64,000 bases of DNA from contig NC_044572.1 in NCBI RefSeq assembly GCF_901933205.1, forward strand, positions 61,972,965 to 62,036,964, in the 5' to 3' direction. Positions 54,945 to 64,000 of this stretch are shown one piece after another. This stretch comes from Camarhynchus parvulus. Taxonomy: Eukaryota; Chordata; Aves; Passeriformes; Thraupidae. The translations under genes and the position numbers were made by a program. The notes under the pieces are model-generated. The model ran no database searches and was not told where the DNA came from. It saw nothing but the letters and a program-made list of their open reading frames with translations. Each line of letters begins with the position of its first letter. Position 1 is the stretch's first letter.

Positions 54945-55140
54945 CGTGGAACGGATTGGGTTGGAAGGGACCCTAGAGATCATCTAGTCCCAGCCTGATG
55001 CGGGCAGGGACATCTTCCACTAGCCTAGGTTGCTGAGAGCCCCACCCAACCTGGCCTTGGAACGCTTCCAGGGATGGGGCACCCACAGCTTCTCTGGGCA
55101 ACCTGTTCCAGAGGTATTGGGAAACACTACTGTGTAAAAA
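54945..55140 (-). mobile_element. CR1 LINE 3'-terminal fragment, reverse orientation
   Basis: The plus strand reads GGATTGGGTTGGAAGGGACC, then CTAGAGATCATCTAGTCCCA and so on to TTCTCTGGGCAACCTGTTCC, the reverse complement of the CR1 end. It lies between two CpG islands, about 320 bp upstream of the likely DEK transcription start region, so it is part of the immediate upstream neighbourhood of that promoter. The leftward limit is clear; the right limit fades near 55140. Confidence 0.93.
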
Positions 55141-55338
55141 TGAAAGTCTGGGGAGCATGTATTAATCACCGCCCAATTTAGGCAGGATAAGAGCTATGGA
55201 TTCCTTATTTAAAAGCTTTAAAAAAATGCCACTACAACTACAGACGGTGCCGCTTTTAAAAGAAAAAACGCAACGCCGCGCCGCTCACACCCCCCCCCGC
55301 CCCTCAGCGGGAGCGCGCGCCCGCCGCCGCGCGCGGCC

Positions 55339-55346
55339 TGACGTCA
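55339..55346 (+). promoter_or_regulatory. CRE (CREB/ATF) palindrome in DEK promoter
   Basis: A perfect TGACGTCA palindrome, with a variant TGACGCA 18 bp downstream at 55364. It lies roughly 120-140 bp upstream of the probable first exon. Confidence 0.6.
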
Positions 55347-55414
55347 CCGCGGGCGGGCGGGCGTGACGCACTCCCTCCCCTGCCCTCCCCGCGCCGGCGG
55401 GAACGCGGGCGCTG

Positions 55415-55419
55415 ATTGG
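55415..55419 (-). promoter_or_regulatory. inverted CCAAT box (NF-Y) in DEK promoter
   Basis: GATTGGC context, the reverse complement of GCCAATC, which is a strong NF-Y consensus. It lies about 40 bp upstream of the YY1-like element. Confidence 0.6.
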
Positions 55420-55458
55420 CCACCGCCTTCCCGCTTCCTCCTCGCCGCCCGAGAACCC

Positions 55459-55466
55459 GCCATTTT
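55459..55466 (+). promoter_or_regulatory. YY1-type element at DEK start region
   Basis: CCGCCATTTTG matches the YY1 consensus core in the orientation commonly found just at or after transcription start sites. It probably marks the start of DEK exon 1. Confidence 0.55.
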
Positions 55467-55479
55467 GAAAACCTTGTTG

Positions 55480-55660
55480 ATTCCGGGAGGAGGGAAGGGG
55501 GAGAAGGAGAGGGAAAGGGCAAGAGTGGTTGCTGGCCGTAGGGCTGCGCCGCGGCGGGGCGTGTGTGTGTCGCTGCGCCCGGACCCGCCTCGTCCAGCAG
55601 TAACTGCCGCCTTCAGCTGCTGCCGCCGCGCCTGAGGAGGGAGCCGGGGCTCGTGCTGAG
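55480..55660 (+). other. DEK: DEK exon 1 (non-coding, 5' end approximate)
   Basis: This is the 5' untranslated first exon. Its 3' end is set by the donor GAG|GTGGGT, with the GT at 55661-55662. The left limit is uncertain and placed just after the YY1-like element. It has no ATG that continues into the DEK frame. The start codon lies in exon 2, as in human DEK. The exon ends with a GCTGCTGCCGCCGCGCC segment (from about 55617). Confidence 0.65.
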
Positions 55661-57336
55661 GTGGGTCCTGCCGCCATGGCCGTAACGGCGCCCGAGAGCG
55701 GTCCCGCGTCGCCGCGCCCGGGCCGAGCGGGGACGGACTGTGACGAGGAGAAATGAAACGCGGCCGCCGCGCCGCCGGGCTCCCGTCTCGTCCCGCCCCG
55801 CCCCGCGGACGCGCCGTGTGCGGGGCGCCTGTCACCGGCGCTGCCTGCGCCCCGGCCCCTGCCCGGGGTGTTTGCTGGGTCCCGCCGTGTCCTGCGGTGG
55901 GAGCGGGCCAAGCGCTCCTGAGCCCGGCTGCAGCGGGAAGGCGGTGGCGCCTTGGCCGCCGGCGCCACCGAGCGCTGCGCATCGCCGTCCGTTCGCCCCG
56001 ACATCCAGCGTACAGGGGGGATAGGTGGAAAGTCCCTGTGTGAAAAGCCCCAGCCGGGGGCGGGAGACCCTCTTCCGGTAAAGGTGGATCCCAGAACCCT
56101 TTTTCCCTAAGCAAAACGTCGTCCCGAACCCAGGTGGCGGAAAGCTAAGAAGTCAGCTTTCCCTCTTCAGTTCCCATTGAAAGAGAAAGGAGAGACAGCT
56201 TGTAGTGCTTCTCTTGCTTTTACTCATGCCTTCAAGTAAAACGAAAATGCCAGATTACTGAAATGCCAGATCATTTTTTACAAATGAAATACTGGTAGTA
56301 ATACCCTGAAGGATGTATTTTTCCCTGATGGTTTAGCCAGGAAACTTTACTTTTCCCCGTACTATTGGTAATAAATATTAACTCGTGTTTTCTATCATTT
56401 GGAACATGACTGATCTCTGGTACCTACTAATGCTGCACGTAAGCAGCAGATTTAAATGTTACTTATTGCACCTGATCTCTTGCAGATAATGCTGGCTCTA
56501 GTGTTGAAGAAAGAAAATGGTTAATTGTGTAAAATTCTGTTCTAGATCTAAACGGTGAAAATTTTTGAAAGCTAGAATTTAAAAAAATGAAACATATGGT
56601 TATCTTGCTCTATTGGATAGATGTTTTCTGTTAGTGGGGAAATGGTACATGTATAACTAAGATATTTTAGTTTTAAAGTTTACATATAGGCCACTTCAGA
56701 TGTTAAGAAAGGACTCTTAAATATGCGAAGTATGAAGCATTTATTCTTTTTTGCTGTAGATCTGTAAATTAAAACCAGGAAATATTTTTATGCCTAAAGA
56801 TGTAGCAGCTGTCTGGGTTATGAAAGCAGTGTTAATTCTTTCCTGAATTGCTTGCAACTTTTTTTTTTAATACTTCTGTTCCCATTTCCCGTCTAAATAA
56901 GTAACTTGTTTAAGTTACTAGGAAACTTGTATGCATAGTTAACCATGATCAAGAATAAGTATTATGTTTATAGGAGGGTGCAGTAAAATGGTGAGATCTT
57001 AAAACGCTGCAGTTTTTAATAGATAGCAGTATCAGCTGCTTTGAGTGGGTGTTTCCGAATGCTTCACAAAAGCAGCTTGAAGACTTGTGTGTGAATACAA
57101 TTTATAACCTTTTAGAGTGTTCTTTACCAGACTAATTGCAGAATGGATGGCAACTTGTTCTGAAAAGTTGTGTATATTGTGTGTATGCCAAACACCTTAG
57201 CGATTAGAGAATGTGAACGATCACAGTACCAGCACACTGCTTCTGCTGGACAAGGAGATCATTTTTGAAAGCAAGATTCCTGTGTTTCTTGTGGATGTTG
57301 TTCTACTGATGATGGTTTCCCTGACTCTTTCTACAG
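55661..57336 (+). other. DEK: DEK intron 1
   Basis: The first 450 bp belong to the CpG island; the rest is AT-rich with no repeat recognised. It contains a 26-codon mini-ORF in strong Kozak context at 55676-55756, discussed under findings. The intron's last 124 bp are open in the DEK frame but contain the polypyrimidine tract. Confidence 0.8.
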
Positions 57337-57483
57337 AAGCATATATCATGTCTTCTGTTGATTCATCAAAAGAAGATACAATGTCGTCAGAAAAAACAGA
57401 TGAGAAACAACCTGAAACTGAAAACAAAGCTGAGGAAAGTGATGAAGATGAAGAGGAGGAGGAGGAAGAGGAAGAAGAAAAGG
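57337..57483 (+). CDS. DEK: DEK exon 2 (start codon, acidic N-terminus)
   Basis: The acceptor TTTCTACAG ends at 57336; the first 11 nt of the exon are 5' UTR and the ATG is at 57348-57350. The exon encodes 45 residues plus the first base of codon 46. It ends in a run of Glu codons (GAG/GAA) and the donor AGG|GTACTT (GT at 57484-57485). I chose this start because it is the first ATG in the exon, aligns with the MS... start of human DEK and yields a similar length. A second in-frame ATG is residue 12. The GAG/GAA tract is a purine-rich repeat likely to vary in length. Confidence 0.93.
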
Positions 57484-60400
57484 GTACTTTTTTTCCATTG
57501 AATAAGTTGTTCTTTAATGAATGCCAAGCTATTGAATGCAGTCTCCTGTGAGTCTGGCTAATTGTACAATCATTGCGGAGATTCCATGGTGCATCTGTCT
57601 CATGGGTCATAATAGCTTCCCAGTAGTCTATAACAGACAGTACTAAAAACAGTGGTGCTGATATATCTCAGAAAAGATTTAAGGAATTGCCAGCGTCCTG
57701 GACTTCTGTACTAGGGATTTTTTTGTTAATGTATAAATTTTTCAACGCTTCTAGTAGGTAATGTCCCTTATCAAATTATTTTTTGCCAGTAACACTCTGA
57801 AGTGATCTGTGTTTGCAAAAGAGAAACTTGTAAGTGTGCAGTAGTTTTGGAAACAAATGAATGTCTTTGCTTAACTACAGTGAATTAATTTTCTGGATAT
57901 CCAAATGTAATTATATTGGCTCAGTGGAAATTCCTTTAGAGTAATTTTGGTAATAAAAAATTGTGGCAATATGAAAGGATGAGCAAGCAAGGCAAGTTTT
58001 TGGTTGTGGCGTGTAATTGAAGGTAGTCAAGGAGAACAAAACAAGATGAAGGAACTACTGTGCAAGAATGTTAATTTCTATTGTGAGCTCTCCAGGCATC
58101 TGTTTTCAAAAGGAAAGCATTCATGGAAATAGAGCTGTAATGTGGCACAGTGAAAACCAAGTCACTGATGCTCTTGGATCCTTGAAAGAGATGCAGTTTG
58201 TCTTTAGGAAAGGTAGTAGAAAGATGACAGGTTATGCTGTTTGGAAAGCAGTGGAGTATTTAGCATTGGATTTTCAGAAAAAAAAAATCTTTTTGCCCTG
58301 GTTTGATTATGTTCATACAGGTTTTGAAGTTACTTTCAGATGTTAAAGCCAGGACAGCCCATCTGTTTAGCTCTAAGGATAGTGTTACTTGAGGTCAAGT
58401 ATTTTAATATGAAATGTTTAGATGAAGCTTTAGCTTTTTCTTCGGAGTGGTATCATTAAATGGGTGATGTGCAGGGTGTACGTAAAACAAGCTAAATCTA
58501 TTCATTAGTAAGCACTACCAGAATGACTGGGAATAATACCTTTGTTGTATTCGTGACACTTGTTATTGTGCCCTGCAGAGTGCTTCTCTCTGTGCCCTGG
58601 GATGGGTAGTACAGTCCACTGCACTTGTGCTTCTGCCTCTCCTGCTGAAATGTATGGTTTCTCCAGTCCAGTAGTGAGAAACAAATCTGTATGCAGGCAT
58701 CCTTGACCCTGCTTTTGCCCATCTGCTGGTAGTATTCTTCCTTCAGAGTGCTTTGTGTGGAGCTGTGTCGCTATGGACTGCAGCATCCAAGGAGGGTGTG
58801 TAAACAGGGTCAGTTTCATACCTGAAAAAGGCAGCGAAATGAGAGAAGGATGGGTTTCTGAAAACACCTAGTCCTGCAGTCACCATCATAGTGGTAATTT
58901 CCTCAAGTTACCTTTAGCAAATGTCTAATGGTAATGTGAAGTTACCTTTAGTCTTGTCTTCAAGGTTACCTTGGGTACAAGATTGTGCTGAAGAACTAGA
59001 GAGGCTTCTAGTTATGTACGTGCAGCTCCATAAAATCACATTGGCTTATTAGCCAAAGGTCTGAAAGTGTCATGGTGCCTGGTTATATCATCATCTGGTT
59101 TTGATTTGCTATTTCAAAGAGTCAGTGTTGTGTTGTCTGTCGCTTCAGTCAGATCTGCAATGAGGAATGTTGTGTTTAAGGCAGCTTTCTTTTGCAGAGA
59201 AGAGTCTCGTTGTTGAAGGAAAAAGGGAGAAGAAGAAGGTTGACCGACTGACCATGCAAGTGTCCTCACTGCAGAAGGAGCCTTTTACAATTACACCAGG
59301 TAAGCTTGACTTCTCACTTATGAACTGAGTGTTAGGAATGATAATGAAAACTCTAAAAAGATGAAATTACTAATTTGTTGTAGGTGAGACCTAGTTTATG
59401 AGTCATTATCATTTTTAAAACAATAAGGCTATTATATGAAAACCCTCTTTTATTCTGAGCATCAGTTTAAACTGTAAAAGTTTCATGATATTTGAGCTTA
59501 CTTGGAATAGTATCTTTGGTACCTCACCACTACTAACAAAGGCAAGAACAGCCAGAAAAGAAATGCCAAATCTTTGTACCCTGATCTAAGTAGTATCAAG
59601 TAAGGCAGGTGAAGAGCCTGTCAGGATGCCTAACTGATAGGAAAAGGCCTGCTTAGTGTTTGACCTATTATAATGTCTAATGCTGGTTTTAAGTAACTTC
59701 TTTGCTAAAAAAAAAATAATAAAGTAGAACTTTAAATTATAAATGTACAGGTAAATATGAATGTGATGAAATAGCATAAATGATTTTAATTCTTTCAGGC
59801 AAAGGACAAAAACTCTGTGAAATTGAGAGGATACAGTTCTTTCTGAGTAAAAAGAAGACAGATGAACTTAGGAACCTGCACAAACTCCTCTACAACAGGC
59901 CAGGCACTGTAAGATTTTCAATCTTGTATATCCATTAGTTCTTATGTATAGTGAAAATGTTTGCAATTCAGTTTTTTACACTTGCACATATTGATCTATT
60001 TCTTAAGTGTTATTTATTATAAGCTACTTAGAAAATGGGTATTTGTAGGACCAGTTAAGTAAGTCTTCTCCTTGTAACTCCTATAAAATCTCTTCCTATA
60101 AAAATCCTGCGGCAGGGTGTACTAAATCAAGTCTCTTGAATGTAGATTTAATTTTTTTTTTAATGGGGTAATGGTGGATTACCTTACAAGGATGAGTTGG
60201 AAATAATTTATGGTTCACATGCTAAAGCTGCTGACATGCAGATAACACTCAAAATACTCCATGTATTAATACATTACTGCTTATCTACTGTTTTTCTCTT
60301 TGTACTAAGCAGTAGAAAGATAAAGGTGATAAAAATCACTGTTAAAATTTTATATATAACAATTTTTTTAAGATAATTAAAATATTATATCATCCATTTT

Positions 60401-63400
60401 GGATTTAAGGATGACACTTAAAATAGAATGGAAAATCTTTCTTGGAGTGGTTTATGTATCACTGATTGTGCCTAAAATTTCAGAGTAAATATGACCCATT
60501 TTCCTTGCTAATGGAGGCAAAATGTGAAATTCAGGCAGATTTACATGTACTATTTCTGTACGTTTACTATAATTATTGGAACTTTTTAAAATACCTTTGT
60601 GTATTTTGGAGACTTGAACAGCTAGCACAGAAACCAGAAGTTGAATGTTACTAGTACAGATGTGTGCTAGCTCTAATTGTCAGACCACTGCTTCCAATGC
60701 AATGTTTGTTTAAATGGCAAAGAATGATCTGTTGCCACAAGTATTCAAAAAAAGAATATGTCAGTATGGTTTCAGTCAAAACTATATTTTATCAGAGTTT
60801 TTGGGAACTCAGAATGCGGTTTAATATAGTGAAGGTCAGTCAGATCTTGTTTCATATGCACATATTTGTATGTGCTTTTAATTGTAATTAACACTTTCAA
60901 TAAAACATACTAGTATCACCTGCAAATTTTCGTAAGGTGCTGGACAAAGCTTTTTGGAAAAGGAGCTCAGCTTTGGTAAAATTATAAACGAATGAAGTAA
61001 TAGCAGAAACAAAATTTGTAGAAGTATGGAAACCTAGTTGAAATTATTCTTGAGGGTGTTGTAAAGATCTCAGAAGACAGAGAGATCTGGGGTTGCTTTT
61101 TAACAAATTCGGGGGTTTTTTTGCAAAAGGAGATGAGGTGAAAACTTAAATACACTTGTGATCTTGATGGGAGCAATTTTTCCATTATAAGGGCTGTTGC
61201 AATGAGATTTCAACCCAGATCGGACATCAGGTGTAATGGTAGAAGTTGTAGATTGAGTGGTACATAAATGCAAAAATTGGTCCTACTAATAAGAGGTTCA
61301 AAAATATAGTCATGGTCCTATGTAAGAGTTCAGAATAGCTAGTAAAGCAAATTACTTCAGCAGACTGTAGAATAAAAAATAAAATTCCCTACTTTGTAAC
61401 AAATTACATGATACAAGGTGTGCAACAAGCTTCATAATGTTGTAGTTTTGCAAACCCGCAAATTATCATGCAGTACATTCTAAATGAGCTTGAAATGGCA
61501 GGTGACTTTGTCCAGTAAGTGTTATAAATTATCAAATTAGAAGCCAAATTTATAAGAAAATTTAGCAATGATTTATTAGATCATCAACAAAATAGAATTT
61601 CAAAAAAAAAACAACCACCACAGCCAAGGCAGCATCAATCCCGGGATCGGTGCTGGGTGAACCTGGATCTGACCGCTAAAATGTCAAGAGTCTCCCCTTT
61701 GGTTCACCCCGACTGCTTGCAGGGAGCTTATATACAGTTTATTCTGCCTGGGGCAGAAATGACCAAATGTTCCTTTGTGTCCCTTCACATGCAGAACGGG
61801 GGCCATATATGTGCAGGGGTAGACAAAAGTCCTATTCCAGGTGTGCAGATGATGTCAGAGCACTCCAGAAGTCAGTATTCGCATGTAAAGGGTGGTGCTG
61901 GTAGTAGATGCAATCTCCAATGAGCAGATCACTCTTGAGTGGCCCGGGCATTCCAGGGAAGTCAGTGATCATGGCCCAGGGAGGTTCCATTCATACATTA
62001 ACAGGCTTGATACTATCTCAACGTGGTCCCTGGTCCGGGCGCTAATTGAATAAAAATAAGACTCTGCTCCCGAGACATAGCTTTGGATTTTACAATATTT
62101 TATACATAAATAGCATGAATTATCTACTATATCTATTATATACTACATAAGTTATTAAAAGTATCGCAGTCACAAGAGGTTGAACTTAAACGTTAGTTTG
62201 TCTGTCATGAGATAAGTAAAGGCATAATCCATGTAGGTTATAACTTAAAAGGTGTAGCTATGTCAACAGAAAGCAAAATGCTAGAACAGATTTTTCTTGT
62301 ATGAAAGGTTAACAAATGTAATTTGATGAAATCTTTGAAACTGCTTGCAATGAAAAGTAATCTGTGTGCTCTGTTCTAGGTTGCATCCCTAAAGAAGAAT
62401 GTGGGTCAGTTCAGTGGGTTTCCATTTGAAAAAGGAAGTGACCAATATAAAAAGAAGGAAGAAATGTTAAAAAAGTAATGATCTCTTGATAGTTAACATA
62501 GCTTGACTCATTCTATGCGCTCTATTTTTTCTTTTTTCTCTTCCACAGTTTTACTTGATACTAAAGTTGAACTATAAGCTTGCTGGCTGTTTAGTAGAGC
62601 TCTACAGTTTTTTTCTGAGTTCATTTTAATCACGCAAACTGGTCTCTTAAGACGGCTTCAAATGTATTAAGAGTTACATTGTGGACACAATTCCTAGATT
62701 CCTGACATTACCAATTGCATACTAATTATTAAGATTCTTCTGCCAAGTGAGAGGAAGGCATTATTTCCCCGGGGCAAGCATAGTGTTGTGAACACATTGC
62801 ACTTTATTCATGGTGCAAACCTGCGTCCTTCTATGCCTCAAAACCTTCCTCCTTCAGAATCAAAGCCATTTCTGCTTATTATATATTAAATATACTAGAA
62901 TCGCCATAGCAAGTAGTCTCAGAAACTCAGAAACTTTTTTTTTTACCGTCTCCCTTCATAAGTTGCTTTTCCATCAACAGGAGAAGCTGCTGCAACTTAG
63001 TTTTGGCTGCCCTGAAAGGGTTTAAAATGCCCTTGCATATTTGTGTAGCTAGTTGTAACAAATGAAAGAACTAGTAACATCTGCACAATATATTCTAAAA
63101 CTTGGAAGTTTTTTTAGTGGCTGTTTGCTGATAGTGGAAAGGCTTCCAGAATTTGGAATTTTTAAATTTTTCTTCTTCAGATTTGCAGTTTTCCAGGACT
63201 ACAGCTTGTCAAATAAGTGGGAATCTACAAGAGAAACTGTATCTCCTGATGGGAGTTTTGACGGTTTCCCAAAAGTTTAATTGGCTAATTCCCCTTATCA
63301 AAAAAAGGCTGCAAAATAAAGTAATTTTGCACAATTTTTTTCACATTTTCCATATGAAACAACTGCTAGCAGCAAATATTTTGAAACCTGGTTGCTTTGG

Positions 63401-64000
63401 GTTGCATATAAAAGGGCAGAGCCCTGTGTGCTTGCTTTACTGTGGTAGCTTCTGCTATTTGTAGCTGTATGGAACACAAATTGTTGATCAGTTTCTTAAT
63501 TTGTTTTACCTCTGTGGTTGATTTCTGCCCAGTCTTTACACTTGCATGTCATATTTTAAGAACATTGAACAAGATGAACAAACGTCAATATCTACTTTGC
63601 AGAACCTTACTATTCAGGCTATAGATCATAAAGAATGTAATACTTTTTTACTGTGATTCCTTAATTTTTTAAAATATCCTGTTATACAGACATACAGATT
63701 TGGGAATTCTGTTTTATTTTCTTTATGTAATATAGTGATGATTCCTTGCTTGACCATAGATGAGACTGGAAGTGTATTTGACTGTGTATATATATTGTCA
63801 GGTGGCAGACACAAACCAGACAGCAGCTTCTAGCAGTCAGATGTTGATTGTTTAACATATGTGATACTGAATCTTTTTTTTTTCTTTTTTTTTTTTGCCC
63901 TTCAGATTTAGAAATGCAATGTTGAAAAGTATCTGTGAAGTTCTTGACTTGGAAAGATCAGGAGTCAATAGTGAGCTCGTTTCCAGAATATTAAACTTCC
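57348..64000 (+). CDS. DEK: DEK chromatin protein, N-terminal half (spliced, 3' partial)
   Basis: DEK is an abundant nuclear chromatin factor that binds structured DNA, introduces positive supercoils, acts as a histone H3.3 chaperone and takes part in transcription, splicing and repair. Five coding exons are joined here by in-phase GT-AG introns: 57348-57483, 59198-59299, 59799-59908, 62380-62474 and 63906 to beyond the window. The 179 encoded residues show a Ser/Glu/Lys-rich start, an acidic run at residues about 29-44, a basic EGKREKKK segment near 51-58, the conserved DEK N-terminal region (LTMQVSSLQKEPFTI, KGQKLCEIERI, FFLSKKKTDELRNLHKLLYN), the GQFSGFPFEKGS pseudo-SAP segment and the SAP helices (LKSICEVLDLERSGVNSELV). 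Human DEK has 375 residues, so about half is present. The extreme N-terminus differs from mammals; the rest is nearly identical. Confidence 0.97.
58905..58976. repeat. imperfect tandem repeat in DEK intron 2, about 34-bp period
   Basis: AAGTTACCTTTAG occurs at 58905-58917 and 58939-58951, with a third diverged copy (AAGGTTACCTTGG) from about 58962. Confidence 0.6.
59198..59299 (+). CDS. DEK: DEK exon 3
   Basis: The acceptor CTTTTGCAG ends at 59197 and the donor CCAG|GTAAGC starts at 59300. The exon enters in phase 1 and leaves in phase 1, adding residues 46-79 (E, KSLVVEGKREKKKVDRLTMQ and onward to TITP). The sequence is almost the same as mammalian DEK, with conservative changes such as Val for Ile and Asp for Glu. 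Confidence 0.97.
59799..59908 (+). CDS. DEK: DEK exon 4
   Basis: The acceptor TTCTTTCAG ends at 59798 and the donor GGCACT|GTAAGA starts at 59909. The exon completes codon 80 (Gly) and ends in phase 0 after residue 116. It encodes KGQKLCEIERIQFFLSKKKT and the following helix to NRPGT, part of the conserved DEK N-terminal domain. Confidence 0.97.
61520..62042 (-). mobile_element. LTR-like endogenous retrovirus remnant in DEK intron 4
   Basis: A compositionally distinct 0.5-kb block lies in AT-rich intron DNA. It is bounded by TGTTA at 61520 and TAACA at 61999-62003, the TG...CA form of retroviral LTRs. Read on the minus strand it has a TATA-like TGTATATAAG (about 61725-61734), then about 150 nt later AATAAA (about 61572). 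Just beyond the right end, at 62026-62042, the minus strand resembles a lysine-tRNA primer-binding site (GCGCCCGGACCAGGGAC). That placement does not fit a simple solo LTR, and no target-site duplication is visible, so the boundaries and even the orientation are uncertain. No retroviral protein frame is present. Confidence 0.5.
62380..62474 (+). CDS. DEK: DEK exon 5
   Basis: The acceptor GTTCTAG ends at 62379 and the donor AAAAA|GTAATG starts at 62475. It encodes residues 117-147 (VASLKKNVGQFSGFPFEKGS, then DQYKKKEEMLK) plus two bases of Lys148. The GQFSGFPFEKGS core is diagnostic for the DEK family. A TAA right after the donor would stop an unspliced reading, so this intron must be removed. 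Confidence 0.97.
63906..64000 (+). CDS. DEK: DEK exon 6 (SAP region, cut by window edge)
   Basis: The acceptor GCCCTTCAG ends at 63905 after a long T-rich tract. The exon completes Lys148 and encodes residues 149-179, FRNAMLKSICEVLDLERSGV followed by NSELVSRILNF, which is most of the SAP DNA-binding motif. Mammalian DEK has Lys where this copy has Ser in the LVSRILNF segment. The exon continues outside the window. Confidence 0.96.

Larger units (their letters stand above)
55265..56110 (+). promoter_or_regulatory. DEK: DEK CpG-island promoter
   Basis: A broad, dense CpG island spans the first exon of DEK. Upstream of the exon there is a full CRE (TGACGTCA, 55339-55346), a GGGCGG-rich Sp1-like cluster (about 55349-55362), a second ATF/CRE half site (TGACGCA, 55364-55370), an inverted CCAAT box (ATTGG, 55415-55419) and a YY1-type element (GCCATTTT, 55459-55466). 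NF-Y and YY1 sites are known to control the human DEK promoter, so their presence in the same order near the start fits. No TATA box is seen, consistent with a dispersed-start housekeeping or proliferation promoter. Confidence 0.85.

Noticed and set aside
55285..56114. Frames of 239 and 256 codons on the minus strand across the DEK promoter island
   Set aside because: Low-complexity Arg/Pro/Ala-rich translations from CpG-island DNA; explained by lack of stops in GC-rich sequence.
57213..57347. In-frame open extension upstream of the DEK start codon with a hydrophobic stretch
   Set aside because: It lies in intron 1 and its hydrophobic residues come from the T-rich polypyrimidine tract before the acceptor at 57336; no usable exon-1 start feeds it.
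57221..57610. Minus-strand frame with a poly-Ser run opposite DEK exon 2
   Set aside because: It is the shadow of the GAG/GAA acidic repeat of DEK; no independent support.
1..64000. CRISPR arrays, bacterial operons, phage or integron features
   Set aside because: None seen. Spliced exons, CR1 LINEs and a tRNA-derived SINE show vertebrate nuclear DNA.

Overview
The window looks like nuclear DNA from a bird, most likely a songbird (passerine). The evidence is five CR1 LINE fragments (the dominant avian retroposon) and one tRNA-Ile-derived SINE with a CR1-like tail at about 46.66-46.78 kb, which resembles the TguSINE1 family of zebra finch and relatives. Most of the DNA is AT-rich and non-coding, with sharply bounded GC/CpG-rich blocks. 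I see no bacterial-type operons, CRISPR arrays, rRNA genes or free-standing tRNA genes.

The one protein-coding gene I can assign firmly is DEK, on the + strand at the right edge. A non-coding first exon lies in a CpG island (splice donor at 55661). Coding exons follow at 57348-57483, 59198-59299, 59799-59908, 62380-62474 and 63906-64000+. All junctions are GT-AG and in phase. Together they encode the first 179 residues: the acidic N-terminus, the DEK-specific N-terminal region and most of the SAP DNA-binding fold. The gene runs off the window.

Layout. 1-12.1 kb: AT-rich, with a CR1 at 7.7-8.5 kb and an unexplained 253-269 codon open frame just before it. 12.15-12.64 kb: a modest CpG-rich block with a consensus minus-strand splice donor, a candidate first exon of the gene divergent from DEK (RNF144B is DEK's divergent neighbour in human). 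12.6-49.8 kb: AT-rich intergenic or intronic DNA with CR1 copies at 20.2-20.8 and 37.8-38.3 kb, a SINE at 46.7 kb, microsatellites, short inverted repeats and small tandem duplications. 49.8-50.4 kb: a strong orphan CpG island. 54.5-54.9 kb: a second CpG island, separated from the DEK island (55.26-56.1 kb) by a CR1 fragment. DEK intron 4 carries an LTR-like retroviral remnant at about 61.5-62.0 kb.

I found no obviously new biological system. The items most worth checking are the two unassigned CpG islands, the candidate divergent first exon at 12.15 kb, the long open frame at 6.9-7.7 kb, the Kozak-context mini-ORF just inside DEK intron 1, and the LTR-like element with promoter-like motifs inside DEK.
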